Assembly: GCA_012523655.1 (NCBI GenBank)
Contig: JAAYTV010000282.1
Location: 1 to 5,628, forward strand
Length of the DNA stretch: 5,628 bases
Direction: 5' to 3'
Source: a bacterium
GTDB lineage: Bacteria; Zhuqueibacterota; Zhuqueibacteria; Residuimicrobiales; Residuimicrobiaceae
Shown: positions 1 to 5,402 of the stretch, one piece after another
Numbering within the stretch: position 1 is the stretch's first letter
Layout of the letters: the number at the start of each line of letters is the position of its first letter
Notes under the pieces: generated by a model
Told to the model about the DNA's origin: nothing
The model's database searches: none
The model's input: the letters and a program-made list of their open reading frames with translations, nothing else
Translations under genes and position numbers: made by a program

Positions 1-843
1 CGATTGCGCCTGGTTGTTCAACCGGTCCAACACTGCTTTTTTCAACGCCTGCAGATTCTCAAACTCCCCCATATCCTTGGCGAACTCGTCATCCAACTCA
101 GGCAGACGCCGCTCCTTGATCTCCTTAACCGCCACCGAATAATAGACCTGCTGAACCTGAGGCGTCTGCATTTGCAGCAACTGCGATTCAACTGGCTTTT
201 CCATGGTGAGCTGAACGCGCCGCTCCTCCCCGGCCTTGATGCCCACAAGCTGCGCCGTGATCTCTTCCCCGTCCTTTAATTCCAGAACCCGGTCCTCCAG
301 CCGCTGCCCCAGGATCGGCACACCGGACACATCCAATTCCTGCAGATCGGCGATGACGAAATGGCCGGCCTGCGCTTCACCCTCCACATTATAGACCATG
401 GCGTTCTGTCGGCGCATGACCTCCAACGTCTGCGCCACATCGTCCTCGGATACGGAAAAAATATATCGATCCACCGACAATCCCTGATAGTCGGGCGCCG
501 GAATCACCGGACGAACGTCGAATTGAAATTCAAACGTAAGCCCCTGCTGCTCATCAAAGTGAAGGTTGACCAGCTCCGGCGAATCGAGCAGATCGAATTC
601 ATTTTCCTTGAAAATGGTCTGATACGCTTCAGAGATGAAAGGACGGAACACATCCGCTTCCACCTGTTTGCCGTACATCTTTTTCACCAGGTGGGTCGGC
701 ACTCTACCCTTGCGAAATCCCTCCAAGCGAATATTTTTCAGCTCCGCGTACTTGGCATCCAGCTCCGGTTTGACCTGCTCCGGCGGCACGTGGACGCTGA
801 TCACATGGTGCCAGTTTTCTTCACGTTGAATCTGATAGTCCAA
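1..843 (-). CDS. tig: Trigger factor, ribosome-associated chaperone (C-terminus cut by window edge)
   Basis: Trigger factor binds the ribosome near the peptide exit tunnel and shields nascent chains in the cytoplasm. I translated 281 codons from TTG at 843; the family is usually about 430-450 residues, so roughly the last third is missing. Residues 1-115 match the N-terminal ribosome-binding domain, with the signature GFRKGRVP at 42-49 and the usual Asn-Trp at 10-11. Residues about 150-240 correspond to the FKBP-like PPIase domain, which is divergent: the usual Ile-Pro-Gly-Phe-Glu stretch is absent and only VGIKAGEE (200-207) is clear. LPELDDEFAKDMG (247-259) is the classic entry into the C-terminal chaperone domain. 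An in-frame TAG lies at 849-847, so only ATT (846) or TTG (843) can start; TTG fits the spacing to GAGGT and the family N-terminus. In many bacteria clpP and clpX follow tig; here that would be outside the window. Confidence 0.95.
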   Translation of the reverse strand, partial: MDYQIQREENWHHVISVHVPPEQVKPELDAKYAELKNIRLEGFRKGRVPTHLVKKMYGKQVEADVFRPFISEAYQTIFKENEFDLLDSPELVNLHFDEQQGLTFEFQFDVRPVIPAPDYQGLSVDRYIFSVSEDDVAQTLEVMRRQNAMVYNVEGEAQAGHFVIADLQELDVSGVPILGQRLEDRVLELKDGEEITAQLVGIKAGEERRVQLTMEKPVESQLLQMQTPQVQQVYYSVAVKEIKERRLPELDDEFAKDMGEFENLQALKKAVLDRLNNQAQS

Positions 844-848
844 AATCT

Positions 849-853
849 ACCTC
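849..853 (-). promoter_or_regulatory. Ribosome binding site of tig (GAGGT)
   Basis: On the minus strand GAGGT is followed by five bases (AGATT) and then TTG. The in-frame TAG overlaps the last base of this site, so the gene cannot start further upstream. This supports TTG at 843 as the start. Confidence 0.6.
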
Positions 854-866
854 GTAGGGAAAGTGT

Positions 867-944
867 GTTTCGGGAACAAGGGCGCCTCCCACCCTAAAAA
901 AAACCGAGCGCCGGCTGAAGCAAACACACCCGAAACCGTTTGCT
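867..944 (-). promoter_or_regulatory. Candidate structured leader between tRNA-Leu and tig
   Basis: On the minus strand a 7-bp stem forms between AGCAAAC (944-938) and GTTTGCT (925-919) with a 12-nt loop. Inside that loop GTTTCGGG (936-929) is exactly complementary to CCCGAAAC further downstream (874-867), so an H-type pseudoknot could form about 24 nt upstream of the tig start. A second exact 8-bp pairing, GTGTGTTT (929-922) with AAACACAC (870-863), would compete with both. These complementarities are seen directly; that they fold or regulate anything is inference. The short stems could also arise by chance. Confidence 0.22.
896..916 (-). terminator. Probable intrinsic terminator after tRNA-Leu
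   Basis: On the minus strand AGCCG (916-912), loop GCGCT, and CGGTT (906-902) form a 5-bp stem with one G-T pair. It runs straight into a run of eight T (903-896). A further 7-bp hairpin (944-919) sits just upstream. The placement, about 50 nt after the tRNA 3' end and before tig, suits termination or attenuation of the tRNA transcript. The stem is short, so read-through into tig is likely. Confidence 0.45.
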
Positions 945-968
945 GTGCAAAAGTCCATGGGCATCGGC

Positions 969-1054
969 TGGTGCGAGAGGGGGGACTCGAACCCCCAAGT
1001 CTTTGGGACACTAGATCCTAAGTCTAGCGCGTCTGCCAATTCCGCCACTCTCGC
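969..1054 (-). tRNA. tRNA-Leu, anticodon UAG
   Basis: An 86-nt tRNA reads CUA (and, by wobble, other CUN) leucine codons. The acceptor stem pairs GCGAGAG (1054-1048) with CTCTCGC, followed by discriminator A and an encoded CCA ending at 969. The anticodon stem is CTAGA/TCTAG with loop CTTAGGA, giving anticodon TAG at 1020-1018. The T arm is GGGGG-TTCGAGT-CCCCC. The extended variable region between anticodon and T arms is typical of class II tRNAs (Leu, Ser, Tyr). It lies 39 nt after the last glycosyltransferase gene and 125 nt before tig, on the same strand. Confidence 0.96.
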
Positions 1055-1068
1055 TCGAATGGATTATC

Positions 1069-1097
1069 AATTTATCCATTTTTCGGTTGAATGTCAA
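1069..1097 (-). promoter_or_regulatory. Sigma-70-type promoter for tRNA-Leu
   Basis: A perfect -35 box TTGACA (1097-1092) is followed by exactly 17 nt and a -10 box TAAATT (1074-1069, four of six consensus positions). Transcription would begin near 1062, leaving a leader of about 8 nt before the tRNA 5' end at 1054, a normal arrangement for a stable RNA gene. The TGA stop of the upstream glycosyltransferase (1096-1094) lies inside the -35 box. Confidence 0.6.
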
Positions 1098-2221
1098 ACG
1101 CTTTTTCCGCTGCGGCGGGATCCGGCGGCTGCTCCTGCAGCAATCTCTTGATAGATGGCCGTTATACGCTGTTTAACCCGCTCGACACTGTGTCGCTGCA
1201 CGTAGGCCAGGGCTCGCTCCGCCAGCCGCTGCTGCAGGTCCACATGTTCAAGGAGATGGATCGTCTTCTCCGCCAGCAGGGCGGGATTGGCCGGCTCGAT
1301 GAAGAGCACCTCCGCCCCATCCTTCAGCGCATCCGCCATTCCGCCCACTTGCGTGGTGATCACCGGCAACCCGCTGGCCATGGCCTCCAGAACCACCATG
1401 GGAAATCCCTCAGAGTACGAAGGCAGCAGCAACAGAGCGCTTTCAGCCAGCAGTCGCTTTTTGGCCGCATAGTCCACCCAGGAGTGAATTTCAAAATGGT
1501 CCTGCAGACCGTGTTCCTGCACGGTTTGTCTCAGCTTGTCGATCTCATGGTCGCCGCAAAAAACAAACCGACAGTGCGGCCGCTGCGCGAGCACCAGCGG
1601 AGCCGCACGGACGATATCATACACGCCTTTGCCCTTGAGAATGGCGCCGAGAAAAAGCGCCTGCTCTTTACGTCCGTTGCGGCTGAAGGGGAAGAGTCGG
1701 GTGTCGATGGGATTGTGCACATAATACAAGCGCTGCTCCGGCAAAAGCGGGCGAAACCGGTCGATCATGGCGCGATTGGCGAAAATGATGCCGTCGCTGC
1801 GGCGCAGCAGGGCGACGATGAAACGCTTCACCCAGCCGCGACGGTTGTGCACATAATCCCAGAAATGGCTGGGATGCACGTGCAACAGCAGCGGAATGCG
1901 GCGCTGATGCAGCAGAAGCATGTACGGCACCTTGCGCCAGAAACTCATATCAGAGGAAAAGTGAATATGCACCAGATCCGGCCGCGACCGGCCGATGCGC
2001 CAGGAAAAGGAAAGCCACTGCCGCAGTGCCGAAAGGAGTTTGGCGAGTTTGACGCCGTCGCCGCAGGAAGAGTGATAACAAACCCCGTTGCTGAAAAAGC
2101 CCGCTTCAGCCAGGGTGTTGAGCACAGTGGCCACACCGCCGCGCCGGTGCCGCGACAGGCTGATCACTACAACCCGCAGGGGCTGTGCGGCGGCAGGGGC
2201 GTGAACCTGGCCCTCGCTCAT
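1094..2221 (-). CDS. Glycosyltransferase family 4 (GT-B fold), 375 aa, last gene of the operon
   Basis: Predicted cytosolic retaining glycosyltransferase that moves a sugar from a nucleotide donor to a growing, probably lipid-linked, glycan. The N-terminal Rossmann-like half starts with VVVISLSRHRRGGVATV (17-33), including the glycine-rich GGV loop expected to contact the acceptor or donor. PDLVHIH (81-87) and HNP (169-171) are typical family landmarks. The C-terminal nucleotide-sugar domain has GAILKGKGVYDIV (192-204) and an intact EX7E motif, E271-GFPMVVL-E279, followed by AMASGLPVITTQVGG. The length is normal for GT4. There is no signal peptide or membrane segment. The ATG overlaps the preceding stop (ATGA), and AGGAGG lies 6 nt upstream, so this start is firm. 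Donor and acceptor cannot be told. The opposite strand is open across the gene, but only this strand gives a recognisable protein. Confidence 0.93.
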   Translation of the reverse strand: MSEGQVHAPAAAQPLRVVVISLSRHRRGGVATVLNTLAEAGFFSNGVCYHSSCGDGVKLAKLLSALRQWLSFSWRIGRSRPDLVHIHFSSDMSFWRKVPYMLLLHQRRIPLLLHVHPSHFWDYVHNRRGWVKRFIVALLRRSDGIIFANRAMIDRFRPLLPEQRLYYVHNPIDTRLFPFSRNGRKEQALFLGAILKGKGVYDIVRAAPLVLAQRPHCRFVFCGDHEIDKLRQTVQEHGLQDHFEIHSWVDYAAKKRLLAESALLLLPSYSEGFPMVVLEAMASGLPVITTQVGGMADALKDGAEVLFIEPANPALLAEKTIHLLEHVDLQQRLAERALAYVQRHSVERVKQRITAIYQEIAAGAAAGSRRSGKSV

Positions 2222-3468
2222 CGACGGCCTCCTATGGATCGGGCCTGTTCATAGATCTGCAGCAATTTTTCATAATGTATTTCGGGTGAGAACAACCGCT
2301 CTGCCTTAGCACGGCCGCAGCGGCCCATATCCACGGCCCGTTGCGGTTCGCCGATCAATCGCTCGACCCGGTCGACGAATTCGTCCAGATTCCCGGCCGT
2401 GTAGGTGTAGCCGTCCACCCCTTCTTCGATCAACTCGGGAATGCCACCCAGGCGAGCGCCGATGACCGGCTTGCCCAACGCGAGCGATTCATAGATGACC
2501 AGGGGCGAGTTGTCATGCCACTCTGAAGTCACCACCGTGAACCTGGCCCTGGCGGCCAGGGTCTTCAGCGCTTCGCCGGACTGATATCCCGCCAGAGTGA
2601 CGTGGCGCAATCCCTCGGCCTTGATGGTCGCTGCCAGCTCGGCCTCCAGGGGGCCTGTGCCGCAGATGACCAGGCGAAAATCCCTGATGCGTCCGGCCGC
2701 CTGCAACAGAAAACGAACGCCCTTTTCATGTGTCAGCCGTCCCATGAAAAGATAATAATCCGACGGCTCGTAGCATGGTTGATAAGCAGACAGATCCAGC
2801 GAGTACGGCTGCACCAGGATCGGCTTGCTGCCGTATCCATAACTTTTCATCTTGTCCGCCAGGAACCGGCTGGGCGAAACAAAGAGATCGACATTCTTTT
2901 TATACGAACCCAGACAGCTGTGCAGCGTGGCCTCCACGGCCACCAGCAAACTGGCGGCGTAGGAATCGCGAAAGCACTTTTTGCCCACTGCGTTGATAAA
3001 GTAACGGCCGCGGCAGGCCTCGCAAAGCCGGCGCTGTCCGTCGAGAAAAATATAGTTGGGGCAGATCAGCTTGTAGTCATGAAGCTCCATCACCACCGGA
3101 AGGTTAAAAGCCTTCAGCGTGCTCAACACCGCCGGCGATAGGTGGTGGTAGATGCTGTGCACATGCACCATCTCAGGCTGGGTGTCGCGGATCAGCCGCG
3201 CCAGCTGCTGCTGGGCGTTGCGGTTGAAACAGACGCGCGCCGCTTTGCGCGCCAACGCCAGCGGCCGCCGCACCGATTCGCGCAGCTGATCAGGATTGAA
3301 ATACTCGGCAAAGTAGTCGCTGTAGGCGCAGGGCAGATTGCGCGGGTGATGCATGGAGAACGGAATCACTTCGTGACCATGGCTGCGCAGCAGGTCGCTC
3401 ATGTTGAACAGATAACGCTCCGCACCGCCTTCGATATAATGAAATTTATGCACCGTGAGAATGCGCAT
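2218..3468 (-). CDS. Glycosyltransferase family 4 with a Cys4 motif, 416 aa
   Basis: Second predicted cytosolic GT4 enzyme of the operon. The N-terminal acceptor-side domain begins MRILTVHKFHYIEGGAERY with the GGAER loop at 14-18, and VHVHSIYHHLSP (101-112) follows. After HDYKLICPNY (130-139) four cysteines sit at 136, 149, 152 and 165 (C-X12-C-X2-C-X12-C), a pattern I recognise from a GT4 subgroup and that looks like a metal-binding insertion. The C-terminal donor domain carries GRLTHEKGV (243-251), GTGPLE (270-275) and the catalytic-region stretch ending LGKPVIGARLGGIPELI. The usual first Glu of EX7E is Asp here (D319, with E327 intact), a conservative change. The gene starts 3 nt after the membrane glycosyltransferase, with GGAG and GTGGA inside that gene's last codons as its ribosome site. 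It overlaps the next gene by 4 nt. The sugar is unknown; a conserved capsule or O-antigen role is only inference. Confidence 0.93.
   Translation of the reverse strand: MRILTVHKFHYIEGGAERYLFNMSDLLRSHGHEVIPFSMHHPRNLPCAYSDYFAEYFNPDQLRESVRRPLALARKAARVCFNRNAQQQLARLIRDTQPEMVHVHSIYHHLSPAVLSTLKAFNLPVVMELHDYKLICPNYIFLDGQRRLCEACRGRYFINAVGKKCFRDSYAASLLVAVEATLHSCLGSYKKNVDLFVSPSRFLADKMKSYGYGSKPILVQPYSLDLSAYQPCYEPSDYYLFMGRLTHEKGVRFLLQAAGRIRDFRLVICGTGPLEAELAATIKAEGLRHVTLAGYQSGEALKTLAARARFTVVTSEWHDNSPLVIYESLALGKPVIGARLGGIPELIEEGVDGYTYTAGNLDEFVDRVERLIGEPQRAVDMGRCGRAKAERLFSPEIHYEKLLQIYEQARSIGGRR
2228..2233 (-). promoter_or_regulatory. Perfect Shine-Dalgarno (AGGAGG) for the last GT4 gene
   Basis: AGGAGG lies 6 nt before the ATG at 2221, entirely inside the 3' end of the preceding gene, where it encodes part of that protein's terminal IGGRR. 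Together with the ATGA overlap it points to strong re-initiation or independent initiation by coupled translation. Confidence 0.8.
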
Positions 3469-3471
3469 CGG

Positions 3472-5130
3472 TCAATCCACTCCGCTTTTGAAAACAGGCA
3501 GTTGATAGATGACGATCTCGGGCTGCAGGCGCGGATTGGAGGGGGTGAATGTTTGCAGGCGTTTAGCGTTGGCCTCAAGCCAGGCGAAGAACTGCTTGCG
3601 CTCCTGAACCACCTGGGGATATTTTTTATAGGAATGTTTCCAATTGAAGAACACGCGGCTAAACCCATCGGCCAGATAATACTGGGCGCCGGAATCGCGC
3701 AACGTGGCGATAAATTCCGGCGTTAGATTCAGCCGCCGCGATGTCAGCTTGAGCGAGGAGAGATGATAACAGCGCGACGAGTCCGGCCGGGCGTCGCGGC
3801 AATCCGGCAGGGCCGGTGGAAACGATTCGGTCATGATGCGGCTGTGCGCCGGAATGTTCTGCAGAATCCACGCGCGACTGATGGTGCGCGGATCGGGCTT
3901 GGCCAGGCCGTTGAAATAGCGGCAACTGCGACCAGCCTGCGCCACCGCCAGAGCCAGCACCATGCCCAGGAGCACGGCATTGCGCCGCTCCGCTTGACGG
4001 CTCAAACGAATCGCTATAGACTCGAGGGCCAAGGCCGCTGCCACCATCAGAAAGGGGAGCACAGGCAGCAGATGGCGAATCGCCTTATAGGCCACATATT
4101 CAAACATGAAATAGGTCAGCAGGGTAAAGGACAACAGCAACAGGTCCGGCCGACGATGCCGCCGCACCATCAAAAACAGCCCGACCAGGGTGATCGCCAT
4201 CAGCACCGGCCCCAGAGTGTCGAGAAAATCATTGGGATAAAAAACGCCAAAGCCCTCCGACTGGTCGCCGGTCCAATAAGACAACAGACTACCGCCGCTG
4301 CCGAGCTTACCCTCTTTTTCAAATTGGCTGGTTCCCCGCAACCCCTGCTTGGTCTTGTCGAAATCCAAGACAAAAAGCGGACAGAACAGCAAAAAAGCGA
4401 TCACCAAAGTCGCTGCCAGTAAAAACAGACGGCGGTTGAAAATTTTATTCCACGACCATCCTCTATCCTTTGCATGACAGAGATGGGCATACAGCGCAGG
4501 CACAACGGCAAAGAACAAACTGAACTTGGTGGCCAGCGCCATGGCGGCGAAAAGAGCGCTGGTAAAATAGTGCAAAGGCCGGGGCTTTTCCAGCAATGAT
4601 GCGGCGCTGGAAACAGCCAACAGTGCAAATAATGAAGCCGGCAGATCCACCGTCGCATAATGGCTCTGCTGAATATGAAGAAAGTTGAACGCCAGCAGCG
4701 CGGAAGCGATCCAGGCCACCCGTTCGGAATACAACCGCTTTACCAAACGATGGAGCAGCCAAACCGAAAGCACCCCCATAAACGCCACCAGCAGACGGCT
4801 GATGAGAAAAAACGGAAACGGCGACAGATTGTAAAATTGCGTAACATCCGCCGGCGTAGTGAAACGGCCGGTCAAAAAATTCACCACGATATACAGGCCG
4901 ATCGGCAGCGTAAGCAGATAGGTAAAAAACGGCGGATAGACGCCGATGGCAAAATAGGCCGAAACATCAGCAAAGTGCGACGAAAGCAGCCGGCCGGCCT
5001 GCGCCACCAGCTTGATTTCGTCTGGATGATAAAGAAAGGGCTCACCGAAACGGATATGATAAAGCCGTAAACAGGCGGCTGCCATAAGCAGCAGGGCGAA
5101 ATGAAGGTTATTCTTAGAAAGGCGGGCCAA
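3472..5130 (-). CDS. Membrane glycosyltransferase, GT39/ArnT-like (PMT_2-type GT-C fold), 552 aa
   Basis: Polytopic inner-membrane enzyme expected to transfer a sugar from a polyprenyl-phosphate donor to an acceptor at the outer face. A first membrane segment (about 9-25) is followed by a loop with HPDE (35-38); the adjacent Asp-Glu is the expected catalytic acid position of GT-C enzymes. Further hydrophobic segments lie near 62-86, 105-127, 138-153, 163-179, 189-216, 235-255, 305-322, 330-348, 354-370 and 385-400. HIQQSHYATVD (152-162), ATKFS (200-204) and RHLLPVLPF (352-360) resemble conserved GT39 stretches. Residues about 400-552 form a soluble, presumably external, domain. TTG at 5130 is chosen because an in-frame TGA (5136-5134) blocks anything further upstream and an extended Shine-Dalgarno abuts it. 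The next in-frame Met is residue 16, inside the first membrane segment. This is the first gene of the operon. Alternatives in the same fold include oligosaccharyl- or aminoarabinose-transferase relatives; the substrate is not readable. Confidence 0.9.
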   Translation of the reverse strand: MARLSKNNLHFALLLMAAACLRLYHIRFGEPFLYHPDEIKLVAQAGRLLSSHFADVSAYFAIGVYPPFFTYLLTLPIGLYIVVNFLTGRFTTPADVTQFYNLSPFPFFLISRLLVAFMGVLSVWLLHRLVKRLYSERVAWIASALLAFNFLHIQQSHYATVDLPASLFALLAVSSAASLLEKPRPLHYFTSALFAAMALATKFSLFFAVVPALYAHLCHAKDRGWSWNKIFNRRLFLLAATLVIAFLLFCPLFVLDFDKTKQGLRGTSQFEKEGKLGSGGSLLSYWTGDQSEGFGVFYPNDFLDTLGPVLMAITLVGLFLMVRRHRRPDLLLLSFTLLTYFMFEYVAYKAIRHLLPVLPFLMVAAALALESIAIRLSRQAERRNAVLLGMVLALAVAQAGRSCRYFNGLAKPDPRTISRAWILQNIPAHSRIMTESFPPALPDCRDARPDSSRCYHLSSLKLTSRRLNLTPEFIATLRDSGAQYYLADGFSRVFFNWKHSYKKYPQVVQERKQFFAWLEANAKRLQTFTPSNPRLQPEIVIYQLPVFKSGVD

Positions 5131-5139
5131 GGATCACCT
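5131..5139 (-). promoter_or_regulatory. Extended ribosome binding site (AGGTGATCC) of the membrane glycosyltransferase
   Basis: AGGTGATCC matches nine consecutive positions of the sequence complementary to the usual 16S rRNA 3' end (GGATCACCTCC) and directly abuts the TTG start. In that alignment the GGAGG core position is about 6 nt from the start, a normal spacing. It also contains the in-frame TGA that rules out a longer protein, and strongly supports the TTG start. Confidence 0.65.
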
Positions 5140-5162
5140 GAAATTTGCTTAATAAAAATATG

Positions 5163-5191
5163 AATATAGGGGATATTTTACCATTGCGCAA
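5163..5191 (-). promoter_or_regulatory. Candidate promoter of the glycosyltransferase operon
   Basis: TTGCGC (5191-5186) and TATATT (5168-5163) are separated by 17 nt. Transcription would start near 5156, giving a 5' leader of about 25 nt before the TTG at 5130. The -10 box is good (five of six), the -35 moderate (TTG conserved). A perfect TATAAT at 5219-5214 is an alternative -10 box but has no convincing -35 at 16-18 nt. Confidence 0.35.
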
Positions 5192-5384
5192 GAAAAATAT
5201 TCCACAGCCAATGATTATACACGCAGTTACACAGTTTGGCGGAAAAAGCGTAACCGCGGGTGAGCGTAAAAACCAGCCTCTTTTGCCTGTTTTTCTCTAC
5301 TCAATGACTTGTTGGCAAATTCAGAGGGATGAATTGAGCGATAAAATAATCTAAAATTATTTACTTTTCAAGTACGTATTCAAC
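5192..5384. other. AT-rich divergent intergenic region
   Basis: No convincing gene lies between the operon promoter and the GxxExxY gene. A short open frame across 5145-5354 lacks a ribosome site and any recognisable protein. Noted elements: a minus-strand TATAAT (5219-5214); two direct copies of AGCGTAA (5247-5253 and 5263-5269) spaced 16 nt apart; a plus-strand TTCAGA (5320-5325), 16 nt, TAAAAT (5342-5347) as a weak promoter for the rightward gene; and a 7-bp AT-only inverted repeat AAATAAT/ATTATTT (5344-5362). Any of these could be chance in AT-rich DNA. Confidence 0.5.
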
Positions 5385-5400
5385 CACGAGGACACGAAGA
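5385..5400 (+). repeat. Tandem 8-bp repeat CACGAGGA-CACGAAGA
   Basis: Two adjacent 8-mers differ at one base. They sit just before the TTG start of the GxxExxY gene, and GAGGA (5388-5392) within them can act as its ribosome site, 10 nt from the start. From memory, CACGAAGGA-type repeats commonly precede genes of this family in diverse bacteria; I cannot verify this here. The reading frame through the repeat is open and would encode HEDTKN. Confidence 0.5.
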
Positions 5401-5402
5401 AT

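Noticed and set aside
361..897. Plus-strand open frame of 178 codons
   Set aside because: It is antisense to trigger factor, which is clearly recognisable on the minus strand.
969..1054. tRNA-Leu as an integration site of a mobile element
   Set aside because: There is no integrase gene and no repeated copy of the tRNA 3' end in the window; housekeeping tig follows directly.
1058..1084. Hairpin AATGGAT/ATCCATT followed by T5 on the plus strand
   Set aside because: The T run faces the plus strand, where no gene needs termination. On the operon strand no T run follows, and the sequence is better explained as the tRNA promoter spacer and -10 region.
821..1151. Short open frames on both strands giving peptides such as MAELADALDLGSS and CERGDSNPQ
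   Set aside because: These are translations of the tRNA-Leu gene and its complement, a frequent source of false protein calls.
1091..2254. Long open frame (387 codons) on the plus strand
   Set aside because: It lies opposite the GT4 gene, has no family resemblance, and is explained by the GC-rich codon use of the real gene on the minus strand.
2602..3726. Two plus-strand open frames of about 180-195 codons
   Set aside because: Both are antisense to the glycosyltransferase genes, arginine/histidine/glutamine-rich and without motifs; typical shadows.
5145..5354. 69-codon plus-strand open frame in the intergenic region
   Set aside because: It has a TTG start with no ribosome site, overlaps the operon promoter and shows no recognisable protein pattern.
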